From Hyperoodon ampullatus (Eukaryota > Chordata > Mammalia > Artiodactyla > Ziphiidae): a DNA stretch of 64,000 bases. The stretch spans positions 1,550,001 to 1,614,000 of the forward strand of contig CATKHW010000009.1 in assembly GCA_949752795.1 (NCBI GenBank), written 5' to 3'. Below the pieces are notes generated by a model. The model searched no databases. It saw only the letters and a list, made by a program, of their open reading frames with translations, and had not been told where the DNA came from. Positions 1-10,769 of the stretch are shown piece after piece. The translations under genes and the position numbers were made by a program. Every line of letters starts with the position of its first letter. The stretch's first letter is position 1.

Positions 1-101
1 CCTGCATTTCTGGTTTGTACACATTTTTTGGATGGCCTATCTGAGCAGTGGAAATTGAGACTTCTTTGTTGTGCGGATTTGCATTTCCTGCTTGCTTGCT
101 T

Positions 102-171
102 GGCCAAAAACTCTGTATGTGTTTTTTTCCTGAAGATATTCACGAAGAAACGCATACAGCATTTTGCCCAA
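102..171. repeat. Monomer M1 palindrome, degraded
   Basis: Inverted repeat centred near 136. Outer arms GGCCAAAA and TTTTGCCC still pair; the middle has lost several pairs. The left arm contains CTGTATGTG, which resembles the L1 ORF2 sequence expected at this place, suggesting that the left arm is L1-derived and the right arm is its inverted copy. Confidence 0.6.
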
Positions 172-1851
172 CTGCATCATTTTAGAAATTCTCCTGCTTT
201 TCATATGCTTTAAATGTGAGTCCAATCTACCTTTTGAAATCTGTTTCCTGCAATTCTGCCTCTCATTCAGATCCTCTTCGTTGCCGTACCTGAATATATT
301 TTTGGACGTTGGTTATCATTTTTATCTTTGCAGGTCTTTGAATTATCTGCTCCTGAGCTCCATTTTACAACTCACATTTTTTGTGAGCTGGCCGCCAAAC
401 CATTGTATTGCTTCCGGCCCTATTCTGGTTCTGGGGAGGCAGGCTGAGCCTTTGTTTAATTCTTCTTCCTAATGGGAAATTAGAGTGACATGTGCCTGTC
501 AAAACTCCTACAGCTAGTCTCTCATTGGTTCCCCCTCTTCCCGTTTATCCTCTGCACAAATTGCAAACTTTGTGAAACAGGAGGTTAAAGGTGCTGATTC
601 TCCAAGTGGGGAGATTGTTAGTAATTTGGCTGGAATTGTGAACCCCAGCACCAGGAGATCAAAAATGAGGTGCATTTTCGACACCTTTCCTGATCACACA
701 GTGTACATTCGTCTCGGATTCCCTGGCATGTTTTCGCTTTCGGAAGATTCCCTTGAACCTGCAGATTTGGGACCCATGGAATGGGTACCAGGCAGTATTA
801 CTTTAAAAGGTCTGCATTTCCTCACCCAGCCTCTCTAACATGTCTTAGCGTGCATAGCTTCCAGCCTTATATATCATACTGCTGTGGGTCTACATGTGTT
901 CAATACATGTTTCATCATAGTCCTTCAACAAAAGTTGTAAGAAATTTTGTCTGTCTCACTGTTTTTATACATATTTTTAAATTTATTTTTATATTGGTTA
1001 CAGCTGATTTTCAAAGCTCTGTTTTTTGCTGCTGTGCATCCACTTGATTCATGTACTGTGAGACATCAATAAATTCTTTTTCAGATGCTTACCAGTCATA
1101 TGTATTATTTTCCATTGACTTGAGTGGGCTGAGTGCAGTTCTTTGAGGTACCGTGTAGGCCTTGTCAGTTATTCAATTTGGTACTTGGAATGGTATCTTT
1201 GCTAATTTCAACCTCCTGGATAATACCTCACCCTTCCCCACCTTTCCCATTTAGCAGCCTTATGTCTATTTTCTACATATTTGACTATGTTTCTGTTTTG
1301 TAATTTATTTCATGTGTAGCCATTTTTGATTCCACCTTTAAGTGACATCTTATGATATGTGTCTTTTTCTTTCTCACATACGTCACTTAGAATGATCGTA
1401 TGTATCTCCTCCAGAATTGTTACAACTGGCCTAATTTCATTGATTTCTGGATGAGTAATATTCCACTCTACATAAGTACCCCATCTCTTTTATCCATTTT
1501 ATCCTTCCAGGGACATTTATTTTATATCCAAGTTGAGGCCCTTTTAACAGAGAGGTGGTAAACGTTGGGGTGCCTGTTTTATGTCGATTTTTGTTTTTCC
1601 CAAGGTATACTCCCATGAGTGAAAGTGCCCTATGCTCTGTAGCTCATTTTTTATATGTTTTAGCAAACACAATACACTTCTCCAGAGTGGCCGTTGGCAA
1701 ATTACATTTCCACTATCAGCCTCACAGGGCTCCCTTTTCTCCTCACCCTGTCCTGCATTTCGGGTGTTTACACTTTATGTGGATGGCCCTTCTGACTGAT
1801 GTGAAGTGATACATTTTGTAGTATTGATTTCCAGTGCCCACCTGTTTGGTT

Positions 1852-1917
1852 GGATAAAAAGTGTGTATGGCCTTTACTTGAATATATTCAGAAAAAATGC
1901 ATACGCCCTTTTTGGCC
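1852..1917. repeat. Monomer M2 palindrome, degraded
   Basis: Inverted repeat centred at 1884/1885 (TGAATATATTCA core). The right arm ends ACGCCCTTTTTGGCC, close to the consensus; the left arm has diverged, so pairing is partial. Confidence 0.65.
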
Positions 1918-2734
1918 AACTGCATCATTGGTGATGTTCAGCCCCTTTTCTTTTGCTTTAATGGGGAGTCCTTTCCACCTCTTCAAATCTGTTTCCTGCC
2001 ACTCTCCCTTGCTTACAAGTCCTTTTCTTTGACTTACCTCAAGACATTTTTTGACGATAGATATTTTCAACTCTGCAGTTTCATGAATTTTAGTGCCCCT
2101 GAGTTCCATTTTTCAACTTGTGTTTTTGGAAACTGGACACAAAACAGCGGGATTTCCTCTAGCACTATTCTGTTTCTGTGGGCAATTCTAGCCTTTGATG
2201 AATTTGTCTTCCGGATTGGAAATTAGAGTGGCATGTGCCTGTCTGAACACCTAAGACTTGTCTCTAAATTTTTCTCATCCTTCCGCTTCATCCTCTGGAC
2301 AAATTCCAAACTGTGTGCAACAGGATGTTGACGGTGCTGATATTCCCAAGTGAGGAGATTGTTAGGAAAGATGCTGGAGGGGTGAACCCGAGCACCAGGC
2401 GATGAGGAGATGAGGTGCCTTTTCCAAACTGTTTCCGATCAAACGGTGTACCATCCTCTAGGTGTGACAGGCATGTTTTAGCCGTAGATAGGGTCCCGTG
2501 CATATAAGGGGAACACCAGGGTTTTTTTTTCCAAATTAGTGCCTCCCCGAACCCCAAACTGGGGAATGTTTAAGCTATGGCTACATGTATGTCCATTAAG
2601 GGCCTTGTGTAATAGGCAGAGTCCAAACTTTAGATGATTGAAATTTTCGGGATCAGAAGTGATCAACATCGGCCTTGCTTAGGTTACATTTTATCTGTCA
2701 TTGATAGATGATGTCAATAAAAATATCTATTCTT

Positions 2735-2905
2735 TTTCAGATTATTTCCCCTTATAGGTTACTGCAAACTATTCAGTGTAGTTCCCTGTGCTATACAGTA
2801 GTTCCTTGTTGATGAACTGTTTTATACATAGCAATGTGTATGTGTTAATCCCAAACTGTTAATTTATCCCTTCTCCTAACTTTCCCCTTTGGTAATAATA
2901 AATTA
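2735..2905 (-). mobile_element. L1 3' UTR fragment
   Basis: On the plus strand this reads as the complement of a cetartiodactyl-type L1 3' region: CCCTGTGCTATACAGTAG, then TGTTAATCCCAAACTG and CTTTCCCCTTTGGTAA in the expected order. It is much closer to an ordinary L1 than the equivalent segment of the satellite monomers, which has evolved from the same L1 part. It may be an independent L1 end, or a little-changed ancestor of the satellite's L1 portion. No clear poly-T tail or target-site duplication is visible. Confidence 0.7.
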
Positions 2906-2925
2906 TAAGATTTTATACTTCTCAG

Positions 2926-3115
2926 AAATGGGGAAGCTGAAAGAGAGGTATCATTTTCAATGGAAAAGCATTCAAAACAAGATTGAAGCTTCAGCCAAGA
3001 GTATTCGATGTACATCCTTGGGAATAAATCACTTCATTTCTCTAATGTTGACCTGACAAATAAGACAGACGTCTTCACTGAACTTGCTTATAATAAAGTG
3101 ATGGAAATATCAAAT
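2926..3115 (+). other. Exon-like segment, unassigned
   Basis: A 190-bp stretch bounded by TTATACTTCTCAG on the left and GTAAGT on the right, matching splice acceptor and donor consensus. The first part reads openly in one frame (starting MGKLKERYHFQWK) and the last 36 codons in another (MYILGNKSLHFSN onward), so a coding exon would need a frameshift. I do not recognise the protein. It could be a pseudogene exon or chance. Confidence 0.2.
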
Positions 3116-4279
3116 GTAAGTCTTAGAAACATCTTATTTTACCCGAGCCTTATACACTGCTCTATGTTAACTACAGTTTGGCTCACACATCTGTTCATTG
3201 AAGTTACAATGTTCTCAATTTCTGTTACTGATCCTCCAGAGTGGACTCCAACAGGAGTCCCCGTGCCCAGTGTCAGTGGAGCCAACAGATCAAGACTCAG
3301 TTTGGTTCAGAAGCAAAGGAAACTTTATATTTTGAAAACAGAATGGAGATGTGAGAGCGTGCACTACCCCGCGGGCTGTGGGCTGGGCTGCTGTGTAGGG
3401 GTCCCGGCAGCATCATCGGGAGGGAGGGGCTGGAGCTCTCGAGTGCTGGGTTGGCTGCAGCTCAGGCTCTATGTTGTGGAGTCTGCATGGGACCCAGCTA
3501 GCTGAGGTGTCGACCCAGCCATTCTGCACTAGGAAATCGGGTCTGAAGTGCCGGGTGTGGGACCTCTGCATGTGGAAACCTAGGAGCACGTGAAATTAGA
3601 CAAAGCACAAAGGAAAAACAGGTTAGACTTTATTTTATTGCCCAGATTCTCTTTTTATCTCCCCAAAATTTTTAATGAACGTTGCCAGAGATGAACACCT
3701 CCTCTGCTTTTTGTCCCGTTCCTCATTCTTGGGGTGCTGAGGGTGCAGACCCCTCTTTTGCAACTGCTTCATGCTGAGCTGGGAGCCCTCATACACAGGG
3801 GAGGGGCAAAATATCTCCCCAGCAGCCTCCAGGTGAGGTTGATTGTCCCAATGCCTCCTGCCTCACTGCTCGTCCACCTGAGCACCAGCATTGGAAGTGT
3901 TATAGATTCGATTGACCTTTAAGGGTCCAGGAAAGAGATTGCCAGAGATGCTGCGGTGGCAGGTTTCACCCCACCCCACATTTGTTCGGCGACCTTAGGC
4001 TGACGGTTTTTGCCAGCCTAGATGCTCTGACCAGTAGTCTGTGCTTTCTTTAATTAGGTCCCTGAATTAATGTACAAACAGCACCATTTGTCAGAGCCCT
4101 GCCCGCTCAAATCCCAGACAGTCCAGGGTCGGTGGTGATCCAGGACCATGACGTCCACTGAGTCAACGGCCTTTTGAAGTAGCCAGCAGTCCAGCCGGTC
4201 ATATTGGCCACCATCACCACGGTGTCTGTAGGGTTTTCTATGGTGAAATTGTGAATATACGATTCCCCCGCCAAGCTTA
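3116..4279. other. Non-satellite DNA flanking a retroviral remnant
   Basis: No intact gene seen. About 3350-3530 is GC-rich. Two overlapping TTTATT runs at 3629-3639 give AATAAA poly(A) signals on the minus strand, which would suit a 3' LTR of the minus-strand retroviral remnant to the right, but LTR ends (TG...CA) and a second LTR were not identified. Whether 3650-4279 holds RNase H, integrase or env remnants could not be decided by eye. Confidence 0.4.
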
Positions 4280-5490
4280 TTAGCTCCCCTCTGGTTGCAG
4301 TAAGTCCTCCAAGCAGTAGTCTGCTCTTTCGGGGTACAGACTTGTTTTCTGAGAGAAACTCCAGGTCAAGTGATGGTCACACGTGTCTTCTTTGGGGCCC
4401 ATTGCCCCCGTTTGTCTCTCTGGAGTTTGGAGTTGGAGGGCCTCCTCACTCGAGGTCAGTGTGTCCACAGAGCGACCCCTGCAAATTCAGGGCATGATGG
4501 GTGGTTAGGATCACCACGTGGGGTCCTTTTCCCTTAGGAGCGAGCTGGCCTTGCGGGCTGCTGATTTCCAGCTTTTTAGATTCTCCAGTATCCTGGCCTG
4601 ATGGGGCGGTGAGCAAAGCCCTTTGTGACCATAGTTTGTCATACCTGAAGGGCATTCTTGTGTTGCTCCATTTCAAGTGGTCCCAGTTTTTGCACTAAGG
4701 CTCCAAGGGTGATTAACCTTTGACCGGGTATGTAAAGTTCAAAGGGTTTAGATAAATAAGGGAGTTCCTGGGCAAGGGCCTGAATTGACTGCTCTTTCCA
4801 TTCTTGAAAGGCTGTTTCTGGATTCTATCCTAAAGGATCAACATCTTTTCGTGTCAGTGTTTCATGTAGAGGCCCAGCTATTAGACTGTAGTTATGGATC
4901 CAGATGCAGAAAACCTTGGCCTCCCCAGGAACCCCTAAGCTGTCTTCTAGTTTTAGAAGAGGTAAGGCTTCAAATGGCTTCTTCCCTATCCTGGGATGCA
5001 TTTCTCCTAACATCTCTGAGAATGAAGCCCAGGCATGTCACCTTAGCCTGGGATATTTGAGCCTTTTTCTTGGACACCTTCTATCCTTTCTTGGCTAGGT
5101 ATTGCAGACACGTCTTTAGTAGACCTGACAATCAGAATGTCATCTGCATATTGAAGGAGGGTTCCCTTTTACAGAGGTAGAACTTTTAGGTCTTTAGAGG
5201 ACATTTCCCCAATGATGGTGTGGGGATTTTTGAACAATTGGTGCAGGACGGCCCAGCATTATTGCTTTTGTTGCATGTTGTGTCCTGCCACTCACAAGCC
5301 AAAAATTCTTGTGACTCTGAGATGATTGGAATACAGAAGAAGGCATCATTGAAGTCTAATACAGAATGCCATGGCCTGGTGGATGGTAGAATGACCAGCA
5401 GGGTGTAGGAAATAGGAGCTACAGGATGTATATCCTCGGTGGCTTCACTGACTGTCCTGATATCCTTAACCAGGTCTCCATCAGCCCATG
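4280..5490 (-). pseudogene. pol: Class I endogenous retrovirus pol remnant (reverse transcriptase to RNase H connection)
   Basis: Read on the minus strand from about 5490 downward, the order matches a gammaretrovirus-like reverse transcriptase. A segment resembling the fingers region (LVKDIRTVSEA) is followed by VLDFNDAFFCIPI (around 5340-5370), an EWQD motif, FKNPHTIIGEMSSKDL, then LLQYADDILI with the YADD catalytic box at 5139-5150. Further down are LGVPGEAK..IWI, resembling the connection-domain motif FLG.AGFCR.WI, and FELYIPGQ..LGALVQKLGPLE, resembling the conserved VLTQKLGP region. The frame is broken by at least one frameshift between EWQD and FKNPHT, by a stop just before KGTLLQYADD, and by further shifts in the connection. 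Family (ERV1) is by motif resemblance; subfamily unknown. It cannot make a full-length product. Confidence 0.8.
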
Positions 5491-5695
5491 GGGCTCTTGT
5501 GGTCAGGCCAATCCCAGGATATGGAGCTCACCTGGGCTGCTGCCCACACCCCACAGCCCACGGGGCTCTTGTGGTCAACTCTCTCTCAGAGTATGGAGCT
5601 CATCTGTGCAGCTACACAGCAGCAAATGGGGCTCTCATAGTCAGGCCCTTCCCAGAATACGGAGCTCCCCTGGGCAGGTACCCGTGCAGGGCTGG
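5490..5695. repeat. Three-copy tandem repeat, 66-72 bp period
   Basis: GGGGCTCTTGTGGTCA begins at 5490 and 5562, with a variant GGGGCTCTCATAGTCA at 5628. Each is followed by a (CAG)(A/G)(A/G)TA.GGAGCTC box. The copies are diverged. It lies just upstream, in minus-strand terms, of the reverse transcriptase remnant, where a retroviral protease or gag-pol boundary would be expected. Confidence 0.6.
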
Positions 5696-6860
5696 ACCCA
5701 CAGGAACCGTGCACATAGCCCAACTTGCAGAGAAGCCCCAGCTCACCTGTCGCTCACAGCTGACACAGAACACCTCAGAGCAGGGCTTGAACTAACAAAC
5801 AACTGCTCTGACAGTTCTGTGTCCCTGGGTATCACTCTGAGTGGCCTCTCTCTGCCTGGTCTTCCAGACACTTCCACTGCAGCCAGGGCACCAGGCCTCT
5901 GTCTCCACCCACCATCAGTCCTCTCGCTGACTCCTGGGTTCCTCTCATTAGGAGAGGGTCTTCTTGAAGTTGTTTTCCACTCATGGACCAGATAAAATGA
6001 TAAGAAAACAACCCGCAGCTGCAGCCCCTTGTCTATCCTGACTCTCAAGAGACCACACCTGTTCCTTCGGCCAGGCCCTTTTAGCAAGGTTCATTTTCTG
6101 CAACTGTGAGCCCCTGAGGGGTGAGGATTGGCTGATTTGGGCAGCCTGACACTGCCTGCCAGCCCTCACCAGGTGTGCCTGTGTTGAGGTCAATATAAAG
6201 ACCTCTCCAGTCAGCAAGAGCTCCTGTAGCTGTGCCTGACGCCATATTCTCTGCCCCGTCAGCAGTGTCGGGGCTGGGGTGGTGGGAGGGTGTGAGGGGC
6301 TGTGGCTTTGTGGGTGGCCCAGTGTGAGTGGGGCTCTGCTGGACTTTCTGCAGGAGTTGCCAGGCTGCCACCTGCTAAAGAAGAGGATGTGTCACCATAC
6401 CTGCCACTGGAATTTCTCCCCAGGCAGAGGTGAGGAAGTAAAAAAGCAGTGGGGGCCATGGCAGGAGGGGTATCTCAGGCAGGGAAATGGAAAGCTTCCA
6501 GAAGAGCATCTGGGGCCAGGACCATCCTGGCTGGCCTTCAAGCACCAAGTCGACCTGCGTGCAGTAGCTGGTGTGGCTCCACAGCCCTTCCTCTAGGCTT
6601 GCAAGTTCTTGTACATATTCAGGTGTTTTTCCTGGAAAGGGTGGGAAGAGTTCAGCTGCAGCAGGACTGGGGCTCAGCTCACATTTACTTACAGACGCCT
6701 CGACACAGTCCCCCAGTTTTGCAATGAGGATGCTCCTTGTGGGGGGGATCTCTGCTGACTGCATGGGAGATTATTTCCCACCTCTGACCAACTTAAGAAT
6801 TTTTTACCACTGGAGCAAGTGCCCTTATACGATTTTCCTCTGTATAACTGGTGGTTTCTG
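5696..6860. other. Non-satellite DNA, no recognised gene
   Basis: Moderately GC-rich. The longest open frame is 129 codons on the minus strand (6375-6764), proline- and leucine-rich, with no domain I recognise. From its place upstream of the minus-strand pol it could be a gag/protease remnant, but no zinc knuckle (CX2CX4HX4C), major homology region or protease DTG motif was seen. A TATA-like CAATATAAAG occurs on the plus strand near 6190 without supporting context. Confidence 0.4.
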
Positions 6861-8357
6861 TTTTTTTTTTTTTTTTTTTTCCTTTTTTCTTTTTGGTTCA
6901 AGGTAGATTTTATTTATTCCTCTTTTTTTAATTTAGAGATATAAACATAGAAATAATGCATTAATATAAAGACGTCTATATGAAGGGAAAAACTTTTTTT
7001 CCATTTTATTTTATTAAATGTTATTTATTTATTTTTAATTTTTAAAAATTTATTTATTTCTTTTATACAGCAGGTTCTTATTGGATATCTATTTTATACA
7101 TATAAGTGTGCACATGTGAATCCCAGTCTCCCAATTCATCCCACCACCACCCTCACATGACGTTCCCCCCTTGGTGTCCATATGTTTGTTCTCTACATCT
7201 GTGTCTCTATCTCTGCCCTGCAAACCGGTTCATCTGTACCATTTTTCTAGGTTCCACATATATGCATTAATATACAATATTTGTTTTTCTCTTTCTGACT
7301 TACTTCACTCTGTATGACAATCTCTAGATCCATCAAGGTCTCTACAAATGACCTAATTTCATTCCTATGTATGGCTGAGTAATATTCCATTGTATGTATG
7401 TACCACATCTTTATCCATTTGTCTGTCTGTGGGCACTTAGGTTGCTTTCATTACCTGGCTATTGTAAATAGTGCTGCAATGAACATTATGGTGAATGTGT
7501 CTTTTTGATTTATGGTTTTCTCTGGGTATATGTCCAGTAGTGGGATTGATGGATTATATGGTAATTCTATTTTTAGTTTTTTTAAGGAACCTCCATACTG
7601 TTCTCCATAGAGACTGTATCGATTTACCTTCCCAACAATAGTGGAAGAAGGTTCCTTTTCTCCACAGCCTCTTCAGCATTTGTTGTTTGTAGATTTTCTG
7701 ATGATGCCCATTCTAACAGGTGTGACATGATACCTCATTGTAGTTTCGATTTCCATTTCTCTAATAATTAGTGATGTGGAGCAGGTTTTCATGTGCGTCT
7801 TGGCCATCTGTATTTCTTCTTGGAAGAAATGTCTATTTAGATATTTTTCCATTTTTATATTGGGTTGTTTGTTTTATTAATATTGAGCTGCATGAGCTGT
7901 TTATATATATTGGAGATTAAGCATTTGTCCATTGATTCGTTTGCAAATATTTTCTGCCATTCTGAGGGTTGTCTTTTCGTCTTGTTTGTAGTTTCCTTTG
8001 CTTTGCAAAAGCTTTTACGTTTTACTAGGTCCCATCTGTTTTGATTCTTTTTTTTATTTCATTAGTATAGGAGGTGGATCAAAAAAGATCTTGCTGTGAT
8101 TTACGTCAGAGTATTCTTCGTAAGTTTTCCTCTCAGAATTTTATACTGTCCAGTCTTACATTAAGGTCTCTAATCCATTTTGAATATATTTTTATGTATG
8201 GTGTTGGGGAGTGTTCTAATTTCATTCTTTTACATGTAGCTGTCCATATTTCCCAGCACCACTGATTGAAGAGACTCTCATTTCTCCATTGTAAAGTCTT
8301 GCGTCCTTTGTAATAGATTAGTGGAGCATAGGTGTGTAGGTTTATCCCTGGGCTTTC
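6861..8357 (-). mobile_element. L1 copy 1, 5'-truncated, minus strand
   Basis: Twenty T residues at 6861-6880 mark the complement of the poly(A) tail. An AT-rich 3' end follows, then the L1 3' UTR block CAGCAGGTTCTTATTGG near 7069 and the ORF2 C-terminal region in reverse (GGCTGAGTAATATTCCATTG near 7374, then CTGTTCTCCATAG and AGTAGTGGGATTGATGGAT-type landmarks). L1 identity continues to GGGCTTTC at 8350-8357 and stops. The ORF2 part is full of stops and shifts. The 3' UTR differs from that of copy 2, so the two are different L1 subfamilies. Target-site duplication not identified. Confidence 0.9.
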
Positions 8358-9885
8358 TTTTTTTTTTTCCTTTTACACGTTTATTGGAGTATAATTGCTT
8401 TACAATGGAGTGTTAGTTTCTGCTGTCTAACAAAGTGAATCAGCTATACATATACAAATATCACCAGATCCCATCCCTCTTGCATCTCCCTCCCACACTC
8501 CATATCCCACCCCTTTAGGTGGTCACAAAGCACCGAGCTCATCTCCCTGTTCTATGTGGCTGCTTCCCAGTAGCTATCGGTATTACATTTGGTAATGTAT
8601 TTATGTCCATGCCACTCTCTCACTTCTTCCCATCTTACCCATCCCCCTTCTGTTGTCCTCAAATCCTTTCTCTATGTCTGTGTCCTTAATCCTGTCCTGC
8701 CACTAGGTTCTTCAAAACTTTTTTTTCTTCGTTAGATTCCATATACCTCTGTTAACATACAGTATTTGTTTTTCCCTTTCTGACTTACTTCACTGTGTAG
8801 GACAGATTCTAAGTCGATCCACCTCAGTACAAATAACTCAGTTTTGCTTCTTTTTATGGCTGAGTAATATTCCATTGTATATATATGCCAGATCTTCTTT
8901 ATCCATTCATCTGTCGATGGACACTTAGGTTGCTTCCATGTCCTGGCTATTGTAAATAGAGCTGAAATGAACATTTTTGTACATAAATCTTTTTGAATTA
9001 TGGTTTTCGCAAGGCAAATGCCCAGTAGTTGGATTGTTGTGCTGTATGGTGCTTCTATTGTTAGTTATTTAAAGGAACCTCCTTACTGTTCTCCCTAGTG
9101 GCCATATCAATTTACATTCCCACCCACAGTGCAAGTGTGTTCCCTTTTCTCCAATAAAGGCCTCTCCAGCATTTATTGTTTTGTAGATTTTTTTGATGAT
9201 TGCCACTCTGACTGCTGTGAGGTGATACCTCACAGTAGTTTTGATTTGCATTTCTCTAATGATTAGTGATGTTCAGCATCCTTTCATGTGTTTCTTGTCA
9301 ATCTGTATATCTTCTTTGGAGAAATGTCTATTTAGGTCTTCTGCACGTTTTTGAATTGGGTTGTTTGTTTTTGTGATATTGAGCTACATGAGGTGCTTGT
9401 AAAGTTTGGAGATTAAACCTTTGTCAATTGCTTCATTTGAAAATATTTTCTCCCATTCTGAGTGTTGTTTTTGCATCTTGTTTATGTTTTCCTGTACTGT
9501 CTAAAAGCTTTTAAGTTTCATTAGGTCCCATTTGTTGATTTCTGTTTTTATTTCCATTTCTCTAGGAGGTGGGTCAAAAAGGATCTTGCTGTGATTTATG
9601 TCATAGAGTGTTCTGCCTATGGTTTGCTCTAAGTGTTTTATAGTGTCTGGTCTTATATTTAGATCTCTAATCAATTTAGACTTTATTTTTGTGTATGGTG
9701 TTATGGAGTGTCCTAATTTCATTCTTTTATGTGTAGGGGTCCAGTTTTCCCATCACCAATTACGGAAGAGTCTGTCTTTTCTCCATTGTATATCCTTAGC
9801 TCCTTTGTCATAGATGAGATAGCCATAGGTATGTAGGTTTATCTCTGGGCTTTCTGTCCTGTTCCATTGATCTGTGTTTATGCCA
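8358..9885 (-). mobile_element. L1 copy 2, 5'-truncated, minus strand
   Basis: A T-run at 8358-8368 (complement of the tail) is followed by the TTATTGGAGTATAATTGC 3' UTR block typical of cetacean and related L1s, with GTGGTCACAAAGCACCGAGC and CCATGCCACTCTCTCACTTC in order. The ORF2 region then runs in reverse to about 9885, where the sequence passes into satellite. The element is about 1.5 kb, a usual length for a 5'-truncated L1. Its left end abuts the truncation point of copy 1. Confidence 0.9.
8732..9722 (-). pseudogene. L1 ORF2 C-terminal remnant in copy 2
   Basis: Minus-strand frames match the C-terminal part of L1 ORF2p, the endonuclease/reverse transcriptase of the retrotransposon. 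About 9501-9722 gives PYTKIKSKLIRDLN and INKWDLMKLKSF; 9069-9251 gives [20 protein letters not shown]; 8732-8974 gives WIKKIWHIYTMEYYSAIK, the well-conserved C-terminal box. These blocks are in the right order but in different frames and separated by stops. The catalytic reverse transcriptase domain lies upstream of the truncation and is absent. Confidence 0.9.
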
Positions 9886-10701
9886 ATCTACATACACTTG
9901 ATTCCATTATGGAGACATATAAATACATAGGTTTCAAGATTATTACCTGTCAGATATATTCTTCTTCAGTGAATAGGGTGTTTTGTGTCCAGTTCAGGGA
10001 GAAAGGAGTAGGTCTTGTGTATTACATATTTGGTATATGGTATGGTATCTGTGCTAATTTCAAACTCTGCTTTTACACATGACCCCACGTCAACTTTCCC
10101 CTTAAGGAGGCATAAGTGTGTTTTCTAAATGTGTAACTCTGTTCTCTTTTGAAATTCAGTTCATGTGTAGCCATGTTTACATTCCCTCTATAAGTGATAT
10201 ATTACAATAAGTTTATTTTTCTTTGTGGCTCATTTCACTTAGCATCATCGTACCTAAAGCCACTCATTATGCTGCTATTGGCCTTATGACATTGATTTTA
10301 TGTCTGAGTGACATTCCATTGTATACAAGTACCACAACATCTTTATCCATTTTTTTTTCCTTTCCTGGGATATTTAAAGTGTACCGAAGTCGAGGTTCTT
10401 GTAAACAGAGCAGCCCTAAATTTTGGGCTGGCTGTGTGTTGTGGATTTTTAGTTTTCCCTAAATACACGCCCATGCGTGGAAGTGTGCTATGCTCTGTAG
10501 CTCTGTTTTAGAAAACAACATACAGTTTTCCAGAGAGGCTGTTGGCAATTTACATCCTGTCCATCGGCATAACCAGGCTCCCTTTTCTCCATGGCCTGTC
10601 CTGCATTTGTGGTTTTTACACTATTTGCAGATGGCCCTTTTGACCGGTGGAAAGTGACACTTCTATGTAGTATGGTTTTGCAATGCCTGATGGCTTGCTT
10701 G

Positions 10702-10769
10702 GACAAAAAGGGCATATGCATTTTTTTCCCGAATATATTCAAGAAAATACACATACTCCCTTTTCAGCC
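10702..10769. repeat. Monomer M4 palindrome, partly degraded
   Basis: Centred at 10735/10736 on GAATATATTC. Inner arms pair imperfectly (TTTTTTTCCC against AAGAAAATAC) and the outer arm reads GGAC instead of GGCC, matching the general divergence of this monomer. Confidence 0.7.

Larger units (their letters stand above)
1..2735 (+). repeat. Diverged L1-derived satellite, monomers M1 and M2
   Basis: Two head-to-tail monomers, recognised by landmarks shared with the homogenised array further right: the GGCCAAAAA palindrome arm (102 and about 1852), the CTTGAAATCTGTTTCCTGC-type box, the GAGATTG.TAGTAA box and the L1-like segment ending in the ACTCTGTAGCTC-type motif. Spacing of the two palindrome centres is about 1,748 bp. 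Both copies carry many substitutions and indels relative to 12-25 kb, so they look like a decayed array edge. Orientation matches every other monomer in the window. Open frames here are short and chance-like. Confidence 0.8.

Noticed and set aside
6375..6764. Minus-strand 129-codon frame as a retroviral gag or cellular gene
   Set aside because: No zinc knuckle, major homology region or other motif visible; length is within chance for GC-rich DNA. Left as unassigned.
10488..10754. Minus-strand 88-codon frame resembling an L1 ORF2 piece
   Set aside because: The likeness is real but reflects the L1-derived third of the satellite monomer; it recurs in degraded form every ~1.74 kb and is not a separate element.
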